64,000 nucleotides of DNA from an uncultured Planktomarina sp. (GCA_905182325.1 CAJJBD010000001.1:1-64000), one strand, 5' to 3'; shown: positions 18,901 through 27,855, counted from the stretch's first letter. The notes: generated from the sequence alone by a model not told the origin. Numbers and translations: made by a program.

Positions 18901-19467
18901 TTCAGCGTCTGGCACAACGCCGTCCTCACTGGGATGGCGTTGCAATTCTATATAAAGTCGGTCGCCATAGGCTTGCGCCAGTTTATCGGCTAGGCTCTGT
19001 ATCTTTGCTAGTTGTCCGGCTTGCACTAGACGTCCTAGTGGACCGTCAGAGCCTCCAGTAAGGCAAATTATACCTTCAGCATGCTCGATGAGGTCAGATA
19101 TTTGCACCTGGGGCACCTCACCATTCGAATTCAAGTACAGGCGGGAATTAAGTAACAATAGGTTCTCATAACCGCGTTCGTTTTGCGCCAATAAAACTAA
19201 CGGTGCAGGCAGACGTGTTTTTTCACCCGGTGCAGCTGGATCATAAGCAAGATCAACTTGGCAGCCTATGATTGGCTGGATTCCAGCCTGCGAGGCTACT
19301 TCAGAAAACTCTAAAGCACAGAACATATTGTTGGTATCTGTGATAGCAATTGCCGGCATCTCCATTGCCGATACCATCTCAGGTAGTTTTTTGAGCCTCA
19401 GCGCTCCCTCCAGGAGTGAATATTCGCTGTGGGCCCTCAGATGAATAAATTTTAGATTCTTTTTCAT
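15967..19467 (-). CDS. dnaE: DNA polymerase III subunit alpha
   Basis: Catalytic subunit of the replicative polymerase. N-terminal PHP domain (HLRAHSEYSLLEGA, residues 9-22), then the palm with GPGRGSGAGSLVAY (362-375) and the catalytic acidic motif PDFDIDF (403-409; Asp406 and Asp408). Further downstream are FNKSHAAAYA, a helix-hairpin-helix region and an OB-fold (about 950-1080). At 1166 residues it is full length and of the DnaE1 type, i.e. the essential replicase rather than the shorter error-prone DnaE2. Divergent from xdhA across 216 bases. Ends next to convergent slyX. Confidence 0.97.
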   Translation of the reverse strand: MKKNLKFIHLRAHSEYSLLEGALRLKKLPEMVSAMEMPAIAITDTNNMFCALEFSEVASQAGIQPIIGCQVDLAYDPAAPGEKTRLPAPLVLLAQNERGYENLLLLNSRLYLNSNGEVPQVQISDLIEHAEGIICLTGGSDGPLGRLVQAGQLAKIQSLADKLAQAYGDRLYIELQRHPSEDGVVPDAERLSERGLIELAYAMDLPLLATNDVYFDKAKMYEAHDALLCIADGSYVDQQEPRRRLTPQHYLKTPAEMAVLFADLPEALENTVEVARRCAFKAYKRDPILPKFADNEVDELRRKSNEGLNKRLAVIQHAVSQEEYQKRLDFELDTIEGMGFPGYFLIVADFIEWTKAQNIPVGPGRGSGAGSLVAYALTITDLDPLRYGLLFERFLNPERVSIPDFDIDFCMDRREEVIRYVQKKYGRDRVGQIITFGALLSKAAVRDVGRVLQMPYGQVDRLSKMIPVEGVKPVSIEKALADEPRLRAEAKSEEVVDRLLNYAQQVEGLLRNASTHAAGVVIGDRPLEQLVPLYQDPRSDMPATQFNMKWVEQAGLVKFDFLGLKTLTVIQNSIDLINRTRKLHMNSKGHKLYDPKIGTEGDINAIPLDDTLAFELYSAANTVAVFQVESSGMMDALKRMKPNCIEDIVALVALYRPGPMENIPKYCEVKNGLSERELLHPSVDHILDETQGIIVYQEQVMEIARQMAGYSLGGADLLRRAMGKKIQEAMDAEKPKFLTGAATNAVDEKTANDTWDLLDKFANYGFNKSHAAAYAVVSYQTAWLKANHPVEFMAGVMNCDLHLTDKLAVYFNEVRKGLELAFTPPCVNRSQPRFDVLEGTLVYGLGALKNVGAEAMHLVLDGRAGKPFVTLFDFARRVDLKRLGKRPLEMLARAGAFDELDLNRNRVFQSLDALVGYSATVHEQRNSNQVSLFGEAGDDLPEPRLSSVENWLPAEKLGEEFKAIGFYLSGHPLDDYSSSLRRSGVITLDQLREKVKNGPLVAKLSGIVAGRQERKSARGNRFAFIQLSDTTGNYEATMFSDTLEACRDYLEVGSKIVISVEATMETEQLKLLCRSAQPMDGAVAQFGAAGLRIYLESVESISSVATVLDEATKVVKNANKGPISFCLMDDSLPGEVDMELGQNFSVTPQIKGALKSLPGVLMVEDL

Positions 19468-19623
19468 GGATTATGATTAAACTGCTCACCGATTATCAGC
19501 CAGCAAAAATTCAAAATATCGGAATAAGACACTAAATGCCATTAAGCCAACTTAATGTAGATATATATTTTACTTGCCATAGCCATCACAATCGGTGCTA
19601 GATAAATTTGTTCTCGCCTTGGT

Positions 19624-19651
19624 CTTACGCCGCATCGGGCCTAGGCGTGAG
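19624..19651 (+). promoter_or_regulatory. Hairpin in the leader of the xdh operon
   Basis: CTTACGCC (19624-19631) pairs with GGCGTGAG (19644-19651) with one G-U pair and a 12-base loop, 32 bases before the xdhA ATG. It could mark an RNA control element or an operator for a purine-responsive repressor. I compared it by eye with the xanthine (NMT1) riboswitch and could not make the conserved loops fit. Confidence 0.35.
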
Positions 19652-19683
19652 GAACGTAACAGACAGTGGCTTGATTTCTTAAT

Positions 19684-21060
19684 ATGAAAATTTCGTTTCG
19701 TCTGAATGGCGTGTCTGTGTCTACCCTCGCACCCACTGGGACCGAGACTTTACTCGAGTATCTGCGCCAAGATAAAGGGCTTTGTGGCACAAAGGAGGGC
19801 TGCAATGAAGGTGATTGCGGTGCATGCTCAATTATTTTGACAGGAGAAAATGGCGTTCCACGGGCCATGAATTCGTGCATTCTATTCTTGCCACAAATCC
19901 AAGGACGTTCCGTGCGGACAGTAGAAGGCATTAGTGGGCCAGATGGAACATTACATCCGGTTCAGGAGGCTATGATTTCGCAACATGGAGCGCAATGTGG
20001 ATTTTGTACACCAGGTTTCATTACCACTATGGCGGCAGCTCACGCCGCTGGCGAAAAAGATTTTGATACGGCTCTGGCCGGGAATCTGTGCCGCTGTACG
20101 GGCTATGCGCCAATTGTGAGAGCCGCTAAACTTGCCGCGCAAGGCCAAGTACCAGATTGGATGCAGGAGGGCCCACAACCAAGTAGCCAGCCCACAAGTT
20201 CAGATTTAATATTCTGTCCTGAAACTTCAGATGATCTGGCCCAGTGGTACGAGAACAACCCTGAAGCAACGTTGGTAGCCGGTGGCACCGATGTTGGCCT
20301 TTGGGTTACAAAGCAGATGCGTAATCTTACCCCATTAGCTTTTCTTGGCCATGCCAAAGACTTACGTCAAATAGAAGACCACGGGCAGTATTTGCGTGTA
20401 GGTGCAACTACTACAATTACAAACTTTATGGAGGCAATTGCCCCACTATACCCCTCATTTAATGCTATGTTATCACGCTATGGTAGCCCTCAGATACGTA
20501 ATGCCGCAACAATCGGCGGGAATATAGCCAATGGTTCTCCAATTGGTGACGGACCACCAGCTTTAATCGCTTTAGGCGCCACGCTGATCCTGCGCCAAGG
20601 TGATAAACGCAGGCGAATGCCATTAGAAGATTTTTTTATAGATTACCAAAAACAAGACCGTTTACGCGGCGAATTTGTGGAAGCTATCGAATTACTAAAA
20701 GATCAAAATAGATTGCGTTGCTACAAGCTATCAAAACGGTTTGATCAGGATATTTCAGCTGTTTGTGGATGCATTAACATCTCGGTTGAAGGCAATATAA
20801 TAAAAACCGTCCGGATCGCCTTTGGTGGTATGGCCGCAACTCCATCCCGCGCCAACAAAACTGAAGAAATCTTAGTAGGGAAAGTTTGGGGGATTAAAAC
20901 CTTTGAGAACGCTAAAGCAACTTTGTTGCAGGATTTTTCTCCAATGTCTGACGCTCGTGCCAGCGCACTATATCGTTCTGAAACTGCTCAAAACATGTTA
21001 CTGCGCTATTTCAATGAACTTGAAAATACCCCAGTAAATATTCTAGAGGTGCGAGCGTGA
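19684..21060 (+). CDS. xdhA: Xanthine dehydrogenase small subunit (2Fe-2S and FAD)
   Basis: Electron-transfer subunit of XDH, which oxidises hypoxanthine to xanthine and then urate. Residues 1-160 carry the two [2Fe-2S] clusters: the plant-type set CGTKEGCNEGDCGAC and the CGFCTPGF ... NLCRCTGYAPI set. The rest is the FAD domain, with VAGGTDVGLWV and TIGGNIANGSPIGDGPPALIALGA. 458 residues, the usual bacterial XdhA length. First gene of a tightly overlapped operon xdhA-xdhB-xdhC-ABC importer. The ATG at 19684 has no clear ribosome-binding site, but it gives the standard N-terminus. Overlaps xdhB by four bases (GTGA). Confidence 0.95.
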   Translation: MKISFRLNGVSVSTLAPTGTETLLEYLRQDKGLCGTKEGCNEGDCGACSIILTGENGVPRAMNSCILFLPQIQGRSVRTVEGISGPDGTLHPVQEAMISQHGAQCGFCTPGFITTMAAAHAAGEKDFDTALAGNLCRCTGYAPIVRAAKLAAQGQVPDWMQEGPQPSSQPTSSDLIFCPETSDDLAQWYENNPEATLVAGGTDVGLWVTKQMRNLTPLAFLGHAKDLRQIEDHGQYLRVGATTTITNFMEAIAPLYPSFNAMLSRYGSPQIRNAATIGGNIANGSPIGDGPPALIALGATLILRQGDKRRRMPLEDFFIDYQKQDRLRGEFVEAIELLKDQNRLRCYKLSKRFDQDISAVCGCINISVEGNIIKTVRIAFGGMAATPSRANKTEEILVGKVWGIKTFENAKATLLQDFSPMSDARASALYRSETAQNMLLRYFNELENTPVNILEVRA

Positions 21061-23363
21061 CTTTGACACAGTCTTTGCCACATGATGCAGCTCTCCAGCA
21101 TGTCAGTGGTACCGCCCGTTACGTAGATGATATCCCCACTCCTGCCAGTACTTTACATCTTGCTTTTGGTCTATCGCCTGTGGCCAAAGGCGAAATTAGG
21201 TCACTTGATATTAGCGCAGTCAGGGCCGCCAAGGGTGTACGGTTAGTACTACGGGCTAAGGACTTACCATTTGCTAATGATGTTTCACCATCGGCACATG
21301 ACGAACCTTTATTGGCAGACAGGTTTCTGCACTATGCAGGCCAGCCAATATTTATTGTGGTCGCAGATAGCCACCTGCTTGCACGAAAGGCGGCCCAACT
21401 GGCCAAATATGAAATTGATGAGGCAGTTCCAATTCTTACTATAGAGGACGCTCTCATTTCAAACAGTCGCTTTGAGAGTGCTCCACGTATTTATTCAAAA
21501 GGTACACCAGACACGGTGTTTCCAGATGCCTTACACCAGACTAATGGAAGCCTGAACTTGGGTGGACAGGAGCATTTTTATCTTGAAGGGCAAGCTGCTT
21601 TAGCCCAGCCCGGTGAATATGGCGATATAGTTGTACATTCCTCCACGCAGCACCCGTCGGAGATACAACACAAAGTAGCAGAGGCGCTAAATTTAGCACA
21701 GCACGCAGTTAAGGTTGAAGTGCGTCGCATGGGTGGTGGATTTGGTGGCAAGGAGAGCCAAGGCAATGCTTTGGCTGTGGCATGTGCAATCGCGGCTGTG
21801 CAAACCGGACAGCCATGTAAAATGCGGTATGACCGTGATGATGACTTTATTATCACTGGCAAACGCCACGACTGTCGGGTCGACTACAAGGTGGGCTTCG
21901 ACCAGCACGGCAGGGTCCAAGCACTAGAGTTTACCCATTACTTTCGTTGCGGTTGGGGTCAAGACTTGTCACTTCCAGTCGCAGACCGCGCGATGTTGCA
22001 TGCCGACAATGCTTATGACCTACCACATGTTCGCATTACATCTCACAGACTTAAAACTAATACACAAAGTGCAACTGCGTTTCGCGGTTTTGGCGGCCCG
22101 CAGGGGATGATTGGAATTGAGAGGGTAATGGACCATATTGCACATTTTCTTGGGTTAGATCCAACATCCGTTCGTCGGAAAAACTATTACCCAGATATGT
22201 CAGAAAATGCTGAACCACCCGCCACCACGCCCTACCACATGCCAGTGACTGACTTTATCTTAGGTGAAATGACGCATTCACTACTGAAAAGCTCAAACTA
22301 CGCGACACGCAAAGCATCTGTGGCAGAGTGGAATGCTGAAAACTCACTTCTAAAACGTGGTATCGCACTCAGTCCGGTCAAATTTGGAATTTCCTTTACC
22401 CTAACCCACCTCAATCAAGCCGGTGCACTAGTACAAATATACACTGATGGATCAGTCCTTATTAATCACGGGGGCACTGAAATGGGGCAAGGTCTATTTC
22501 AGAAAGTAGCGCAAGTAGCTAGCCGCTCACTTGGGGTAACACAATCGACTATTAGGGCAAGCGCAACTGATACAAGCAAGGTACCAAACACTTCAGCAAC
22601 TGCCGCTAGCTCCGGCTCAGACCTCAATGGGATGGCTGTCCTAGCTGCGTGTGAGAAACTGAAACAACGCCTTTCAGCCCTCGTTGCAAAACAGTATGGT
22701 TGCGCTCAGGAAGTTGTTTTATTTAAAGACGATATGGTCACCGGTCCTGACTTTAAGCTGGCGTGGTTAGAGGTTGTTAAGTCAGCTTATGAAAATCGAG
22801 TTTCGTTATCTGCGACGGGGTTTTACAAAACACCCGGTATCGAATGGGATCGGATTAAAGGACAAGGCCGTCCATTCTTGTATTTTGCATACGGTGTCTC
22901 AGTGACTGAAGTTGTAATTGACGTGTTGACGGGTGAAAACCGAATTTTGCGCTGCGATATCCTACACGATTGTGGCAGCTCCCTTAACCCAGCATTAGAT
23001 ATTGGCCAGGTTGAAGGTGGCTTTGTTCAAGGTGCAGGTTGGTTGACAACTGAAGAGCTTATTTGGGATGAAAAAGGCCACTTGAAAACTCATGCCCCAT
23101 CAACTTACAAAATACCTGCCTGTTCAGATAGGCCAGAAATTTTCAACGTATCGCTGTGGGCTGCACCGAATTTCCAAGATACTATTTACAGATCAAAAGC
23201 AGTCGGGGAGCCTCCATTCATGCATGGAATTTCAGCTTTTTTGGCATTATCAGATGCAGTCTCAGCTTGTGGCCCTAATTATCCGGACTTGCAGGCACCA
23301 GCGACAGCTGAGGAAGTGTTTTTTGCAATTAAGCGCGCGAAAGGTATAAAACGTGAGCTTTGA
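21057..23363 (+). CDS. xdhB: Xanthine dehydrogenase large subunit (molybdopterin-binding)
   Basis: Molybdenum cofactor subunit where hypoxanthine/xanthine is hydroxylated. The N-terminal aldehyde oxidase hammerhead domain begins HDAALQHVSGTARYVDD. The Moco-binding segments MGGGFGGKE, FRGFGGPQG and GGTEMGQG are present, as is the catalytic glutamate in KAVGEPPFMHG near the C-terminus. 768 residues, normal. It starts with GTG inside the xdhA stop (GTGA), so translation is coupled. It ends 11 bases inside xdhC. Confidence 0.95.
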   Translation: MTLTQSLPHDAALQHVSGTARYVDDIPTPASTLHLAFGLSPVAKGEIRSLDISAVRAAKGVRLVLRAKDLPFANDVSPSAHDEPLLADRFLHYAGQPIFIVVADSHLLARKAAQLAKYEIDEAVPILTIEDALISNSRFESAPRIYSKGTPDTVFPDALHQTNGSLNLGGQEHFYLEGQAALAQPGEYGDIVVHSSTQHPSEIQHKVAEALNLAQHAVKVEVRRMGGGFGGKESQGNALAVACAIAAVQTGQPCKMRYDRDDDFIITGKRHDCRVDYKVGFDQHGRVQALEFTHYFRCGWGQDLSLPVADRAMLHADNAYDLPHVRITSHRLKTNTQSATAFRGFGGPQGMIGIERVMDHIAHFLGLDPTSVRRKNYYPDMSENAEPPATTPYHMPVTDFILGEMTHSLLKSSNYATRKASVAEWNAENSLLKRGIALSPVKFGISFTLTHLNQAGALVQIYTDGSVLINHGGTEMGQGLFQKVAQVASRSLGVTQSTIRASATDTSKVPNTSATAASSGSDLNGMAVLAACEKLKQRLSALVAKQYGCAQEVVLFKDDMVTGPDFKLAWLEVVKSAYENRVSLSATGFYKTPGIEWDRIKGQGRPFLYFAYGVSVTEVVIDVLTGENRILRCDILHDCGSSLNPALDIGQVEGGFVQGAGWLTTEELIWDEKGHLKTHAPSTYKIPACSDRPEIFNVSLWAAPNFQDTIYRSKAVGEPPFMHGISAFLALSDAVSACGPNYPDLQAPATAEEVFFAIKRAKGIKREL

Positions 23364-24267
23364 TCAGGCAAAAGTAAATGCCATCATTTTAGAGCATGGC
23401 TCAATCCATCGCGTAGTTATTGCAGCTGTAAAAGGTTCATCTCCACGTGAAGTTGGTGCGGCAATGCTATTGTGGGAGGGTGGTCAAAGTGGAAGTATTG
23501 GCGGAGGAGCCTTAGAATATCAAGCAGCTCAAGATCCAAAAACAGGGGTACGCAGCTACCCGCTTGGGCCCGAATTAGGTCAATGCTGCGGAGGCCATGT
23601 CACTCTTGTTACCGAGTATTTTGATTCAACCTTAAAAGACGCACAGCTTTTTATACGACGCGTGGCCGGTACTGAAGAGTTACCGCTGGTAATTATCCGC
23701 CAGCAGCGCGAAGCGCGCAACGGTGGCGCACCTGGTAGTTTTGAGTTTACAAAAGGTTGGCTGGTGGAACCCGTAAATCCTCCACGCACTCCACTTTGGG
23801 TATGGGGGGCTGGCCATGTAGGCCGAGCTGTTGTGCAAATAGCATCGCAATTGGAAGAGTTTGATATAACCTGGGTAGACACAAGTTCTGAGCGCTTTCC
23901 ATTTGATATCCCCTTTAATGTTACTGTTGTCCCTGCAGTAGAACCAGCCCATCTGATGGCCCATGCACCAAAAGAAGCTCAACATCTTATTTTTACATAC
24001 TCGCACGCGCTAGATTTAACTTTATGCGATGCAGCACTTAACAGAGGGTTTGCATTTTGTGGTCTCATTGGATCCAAAAGTAAGTGGGCCCGTTTCAAAG
24101 GTCGGCTCTCAGCTTTGGGACATTCAGATAGGAGAATTTCAGACATTACATGTCCAATTGGAGAACCAAATCTCGGAAAGCAGCCAATTGCAATTGCGAT
24201 TGGTGTGACGCAAAGTTTATTGTCCGCAGAAATTCGTTCAACCGACCAAAGGAGCGCCTGCTTGTGA
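23353..24267 (+). CDS. xdhC: XdhC, xanthine dehydrogenase accessory protein (Moco insertion)
   Basis: Binds molybdenum cofactor, promotes its sulfuration and inserts it into XdhB. N-terminal XdhC/CoxI domain (VKGSSPREVGAAMLLW ... GSIGGGALEYQ ... CCGGHVTLV) and C-terminal XdhC Rossmann domain (WVWGAGHVGRAVVQIA ... FTYSHALDLTLCDAAL ... GLIGSKSKWARFKGRL). 304 residues. Starts with GTG inside xdhB, and its stop overlaps the GTG of the ABC ATPase (GTGA). Confidence 0.94.
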   Translation: MSFDQAKVNAIILEHGSIHRVVIAAVKGSSPREVGAAMLLWEGGQSGSIGGGALEYQAAQDPKTGVRSYPLGPELGQCCGGHVTLVTEYFDSTLKDAQLFIRRVAGTEELPLVIIRQQREARNGGAPGSFEFTKGWLVEPVNPPRTPLWVWGAGHVGRAVVQIASQLEEFDITWVDTSSERFPFDIPFNVTVVPAVEPAHLMAHAPKEAQHLIFTYSHALDLTLCDAALNRGFAFCGLIGSKSKWARFKGRLSALGHSDRRISDITCPIGEPNLGKQPIAIAIGVTQSLLSAEIRSTDQRSACL

Positions 24268-25769
24268 ACCAGACACTCTTGCAACTCGATGGATTAAGCA
24301 AATCCTACCCAGGTGTAATAGCTAATGACCACGTGAGTTTTAAAATAGGATCTGGTGAAATTCATGCCTTGCTTGGCGAGAACGGGGCCGGCAAGTCAAC
24401 ACTAGTAAAAATGATCTACGGTCTAGTTCGACCGGACACTGGACGAATGCAGTTAGGAGGCCAAAGCTTCGCACCTTCAGAGCCTCGCGCGGCCAGAGCT
24501 GCAGGCATTGCAATGGTTTTTCAACACTTTAGTCTCTTTGAAGCGCTCAGTGTAGCTGAAAATATTGCGCTTGGAATGGAAAAGCCACCGAAATCTAGCG
24601 CATTGTCGATGCAAATAACTAAAGTATCCCATACGTATGGCCTGCCGCTTGATCCGGAACGTTTGGTTGGTGATCTATCCGCAGGAGAGCGCCAAAGAGT
24701 GGAGATTATCCGCTGTCTTTTACAAGACCCAAAATTATTAATCATGGATGAGCCAACCAGTGTTTTGACCCCACAAGAGGTGACCACTCTTTTCACCACC
24801 CTCCGAAAATTAAAATCAGAGGGCACGTCAATTCTTTATATCTCGCATAAATTGGAGGAAATTCGCACCCTCTGCGAAACAGCAACAATTTTACGTAATG
24901 GCAAAAAAGTTGCCACATGCGATCCTAGAGAAAATTCTGCGCGACAACTTGCTGAGATGATGGTTGGCGCAACGCTGAACTATGCAAAGGCAAGGACGGT
25001 AAAGCTGGGTGAAGTAATCCTTAAAGCTTCAAACCTATCTTTACCACCTCAATCCGCCTTTGGTACTAGTTTAAAAAATATTTCATTCCAGCTTCATAAA
25101 GGCGAAGTCTTAGGGATTGGAGGCGTTGCTGGGAATGGACAAGATGAACTTTTAGCGTGTCTATCTGGTGAGGTCCTAACCTCACCAAATGCAATTCAAT
25201 TAAATGGCAATAACGTTGGGCATTTAACTCCTAACCTGCGACGGGCATTAGGAATTTTAGCGGCACCCGAGGAACGGTTAGGGCATGCCGCAGCTCCTGA
25301 TATGGACCTTACTGAAAACTCTATGCTCACCGCAATGGTCAGAAAAAAACTGAGCAGTGCTGGTTTCTTAAACTGGAAACAGGCTAGAGAGTTCGCACAA
25401 AGGGTAATCGATGAATTCGATGTGCGCACCCCTGGCCCACAGTCTGTGGCCCGCTCCCTGTCTGGTGGAAATTTACAGAAATTTGTAATTGGCCGCGAAG
25501 TTCTTCAGGATCCAAATGTTTTAATTGTGAATCAACCCACGTGGGGAGTAGACGCCGCCGCTGCAGCGGCAATCAGGCAATCCCTTCTCGATTTGGCTAG
25601 CAAGGGGGCCGCCGTGATTGTGATAAGCCAAGATTTGGACGAATTAATGGAAATTTCAACCCGTTTTGCTGCATTAAATACTGGCAAATTGTCAGAGATC
25701 CAATCTATGGCTAAATTTAGCCTAGATGAAATTGGTCTATTGCTGGGAGGCGCTGATGCTGCGGGTTGA
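24264..25769 (+). CDS. BMP-type purine/nucleoside ABC importer, duplicated ATPase subunit
   Basis: Cytoplasmic ATPase with two fused ABC domains. First: Walker A GENGAGKST, signature LSAGERQRVEI, Walker B LLIMDEPTSVLTP. Second: degenerate Walker A GVAGNGQDE, signature LSGGNLQKFVI, altered Walker B VLIVNQPTWGVD. This asymmetry is normal for the sugar/nucleoside CUT2-like class. I start at the GTG at 24264, which overlaps the xdhC stop and has AAAGGAG (24248-24254) upstream; the longer frame from 24150 would bury 114 bases in xdhC and adds no family sequence. 501 residues. Being in the xdh operon suggests the substrate is a purine base or nucleoside, but that is inference. Confidence 0.93.
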   Translation: MNQTLLQLDGLSKSYPGVIANDHVSFKIGSGEIHALLGENGAGKSTLVKMIYGLVRPDTGRMQLGGQSFAPSEPRAARAAGIAMVFQHFSLFEALSVAENIALGMEKPPKSSALSMQITKVSHTYGLPLDPERLVGDLSAGERQRVEIIRCLLQDPKLLIMDEPTSVLTPQEVTTLFTTLRKLKSEGTSILYISHKLEEIRTLCETATILRNGKKVATCDPRENSARQLAEMMVGATLNYAKARTVKLGEVILKASNLSLPPQSAFGTSLKNISFQLHKGEVLGIGGVAGNGQDELLACLSGEVLTSPNAIQLNGNNVGHLTPNLRRALGILAAPEERLGHAAAPDMDLTENSMLTAMVRKKLSSAGFLNWKQAREFAQRVIDEFDVRTPGPQSVARSLSGGNLQKFVIGREVLQDPNVLIVNQPTWGVDAAAAAAIRQSLLDLASKGAAVIVISQDLDELMEISTRFAALNTGKLSEIQSMAKFSLDEIGLLLGGADAAG

Positions 25770-26841
25770 AAAAAGGCCTAGCCCATCAAAAACATGGGGT
25801 TATCTTGCACCTATTCTGGCAGTGATCGCCACCATGATCGGTGGTGGAATGATGTTTGCACTTTTGGGGAAAGACCCTTTTGAAGCCATCCGTATTATTT
25901 TCTACGATCCTTTGTTCTCAGAGTTTGCATGGTATTATCGACCACAGCTGTTGATCAAAGGCGCCCCACTTATTTTAATAGCAATCGGGTTGTCGATGGG
26001 GTTTCGAGCTGGTGTCTGGAATATTGGCGCAGAGGGACAGTATATAATTGGAGCTTTATTTGGTGCCGGATTTGCCCTTGCAGTTTACCCAACCGAAAGC
26101 GTATTTATTTTTCCTTCAATGATTATATTAGGGGCACTTGGTGGGTTTCTTTGGGCAATGATCCCAGCCATTTTGAAAACTAAGTTTGGTACAAACGAAA
26201 TACTAGTTAGTCTGATGTTGGTTTATGTAGCCGAACAATTGCTCGCATCAATGTCATTGGGGTTAATGAAAAATCCAGAGGGCTTTGGATTTCCAGGTTC
26301 TCGAAATTTACAACAATATGCCAGTGCACATAACGCTGAACTTTGGATTGGATCTGGAGTGCATATGGGTGTGGTTTTTGGCTTAATTGCAGTAATCTTT
26401 GCATACGTGATGCTCGCGCGACATCAGCTAGGCTTTCACATCCGCCTTACCGGCGAAAGCCCAAAAGCAGCGCGTTTTGCAGGGGTCAACCCAAACAGGC
26501 TAATAATTTTCTGTTTGGGCAGTAGTGGCGCTTTGGCGGGGCTCGCCGGGTTGTTCGAAATTGCAGGGCCAAGTGGCCAAGTGAATATAGATTTTAATGT
26601 CGGTTACGGTTTCACGGCAATAATTGTGGCGTTTCTAGGTCGTCTAAACCCTTTCGGGATTATGCTGGCAGGCTTGCTAATGGCCTTAACTTACATAGGT
26701 GGTGAAATTGCGCAGTCGAGTTTAGGCCTACCATCCGCTGCAATACAAGCGTTTCAGGGAATGCTTTTGTTTTTCCTTCTAGCAGTAGATCTTCTCACCA
26801 ACTTTAAAATAAAATGGGCCAAAACCGAGATAATAGTATGA
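25756..26841 (+). CDS. BMP-type purine/nucleoside ABC importer, permease 1
   Basis: Inner-membrane permease of the BPD_transp_2 family (about ten hydrophobic helices). The typical segment GFRAGVWNIGAEGQYIIGALFGAG is the family's signature loop, and TGESPKAARFAGVNPNRLIIFCLGSSGALAGLAG is the usual cytoplasmic loop plus helix. I start at ATG 25756 (MLRVEKRPSPSK), overlapping the ATPase by 14 bases; the ORF could begin 10 codons earlier without change in function. 361 residues. Its stop overlaps a 19-codon mini-ORF leading to permease 2. Confidence 0.92.
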   Translation: MLRVEKRPSPSKTWGYLAPILAVIATMIGGGMMFALLGKDPFEAIRIIFYDPLFSEFAWYYRPQLLIKGAPLILIAIGLSMGFRAGVWNIGAEGQYIIGALFGAGFALAVYPTESVFIFPSMIILGALGGFLWAMIPAILKTKFGTNEILVSLMLVYVAEQLLASMSLGLMKNPEGFGFPGSRNLQQYASAHNAELWIGSGVHMGVVFGLIAVIFAYVMLARHQLGFHIRLTGESPKAARFAGVNPNRLIIFCLGSSGALAGLAGLFEIAGPSGQVNIDFNVGYGFTAIIVAFLGRLNPFGIMLAGLLMALTYIGGEIAQSSLGLPSAAIQAFQGMLLFFLLAVDLLTNFKIKWAKTEIIV

Positions 26842-26897
26842 ATGATATACTAGCTAAAACAGTCTCCCCACTAAATATAATACTAGGAACTTCGTAA
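26838..26897 (+). CDS. Possible 19-codon coupling mini-ORF between the permease genes
   Basis: An ATG overlaps the permease 1 stop (ATGA, 26838-26841), runs 19 codons (MNDILAKTVSPLNIILGTS) and ends at TAA 26895-26897, whose last A is the first base of the permease 2 ATG (TAATG). It fills the gap exactly with both overlaps, so ribosomes could pass from one permease to the next without release. No separate peptide function is implied. Confidence 0.4.
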   Translation: MNDILAKTVSPLNIILGTS

Positions 26898-27829
26898 TGG
26901 ATCTATCAGCCATTAGCCCTACACTACTTGTTGCTTCACTCATGGTCGCATCAACACCGATATTACTGGCTTCAATTGGAGAATTAGTGGTTGAAAAATC
27001 TGGTGTTCTAAATTTGGGCGTCGAGGGGATGATGATTACTGGTGCTATTTGTGGATTTGCAGCCGCAGTTCTAACTGGTTCACCTATGATCGGCTTTGTA
27101 TGTGCGGCATTAGGCGGTGCGACAATATCCCTAGTGTTTGCAGTTCTGACCCAATACTTTCTCTCAAACCAGGTCGCCACAGGATTAGCACTCACGCTGT
27201 TTGGGCTTGGCCTATCAGCCATGCTCGGTCAGAGTTATGTTGGAATCAAGCCCCCTACTACCTACAAACTTGACTTACCATTAATCAGTGACGTCCCAAT
27301 CCTCGGCCCTATTTTATTTTCTCACGACTTCACAGTGTATGCTGCCCTAGCATTAGTGTTAGGCGTCTGGTGGTTTTTGAAATATACACGGAGGGGACTT
27401 ATCCTTCGAGCAGTCGGTGAGAGCCACGATGCTGCCCATGCTTTGGGATATAAAGTAGTCAGGGTAAGGGTCTTGGCTATTATGTTCGGTGGGGCCTGTG
27501 CGGGGCTCGGAGGGGCGGCACTTTCATTAGTTCGGGTTCCACAGTGGACAGAAGGTATGACTGCAGGATCAGGTTGGATTGCGCTAGCTATTGTTGTATT
27601 TGCGAGTTGGAAGCCCGAGCGCATACTACTGGGCGCCTATCTTTTTGGTGGGGTTGCAGTACTTCAACTCAACCTTCAAGCGGCGGGTGTGTCAATTCCA
27701 GTTGAGTATTTGTCCATGTCACCGTATCTAATAACTATTATAGTGCTGGTTGCGATGTCTGCTAATCGCGCAAAGTCAGCTCTGAATGCACCCGCGGCTC
27801 TCGGTCGCGTGTTTCATGCCTCACGATGA
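26897..27829 (+). CDS. BMP-type purine/nucleoside ABC importer, permease 2
   Basis: Second BPD_transp_2 family permease, shorter as is usual for the partner subunit (310 residues, about nine helices). Starts MDLSAISPTLLVASLMVASTPILLASIGELVVEKSGVLNLGVEGMM, where SGVLNLGVEGMM matches the family loop. The loop LRAVGESHDAAHALGYKVVRVRVLAIMFGGACAGLGG follows. A CTAGGA ribosome-binding site (26883-26888) lies eight bases ahead of the ATG. Followed after 26 bases by the binding-protein gene. Confidence 0.92.
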   Translation: MDLSAISPTLLVASLMVASTPILLASIGELVVEKSGVLNLGVEGMMITGAICGFAAAVLTGSPMIGFVCAALGGATISLVFAVLTQYFLSNQVATGLALTLFGLGLSAMLGQSYVGIKPPTTYKLDLPLISDVPILGPILFSHDFTVYAALALVLGVWWFLKYTRRGLILRAVGESHDAAHALGYKVVRVRVLAIMFGGACAGLGGAALSLVRVPQWTEGMTAGSGWIALAIVVFASWKPERILLGAYLFGGVAVLQLNLQAAGVSIPVEYLSMSPYLITIIVLVAMSANRAKSALNAPAALGRVFHASR

Positions 27830-27855
27830 GGTACTTTTAAATAGGGGGAAACCTA

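Noticed and set aside
19501-19683. Xanthine (NMT1) riboswitch upstream of xdhA
   Set aside because: A TGTAGA and a TTACTTG can be seen near 19557-19576, but I could not form the conserved paired internal loops; chance similarity in an AT-rich stretch.
24150-24263. Upstream extension of the first importer ATPase
   Set aside because: Wholly inside xdhC and absent from the family; the GTGA overlap start is better supported.
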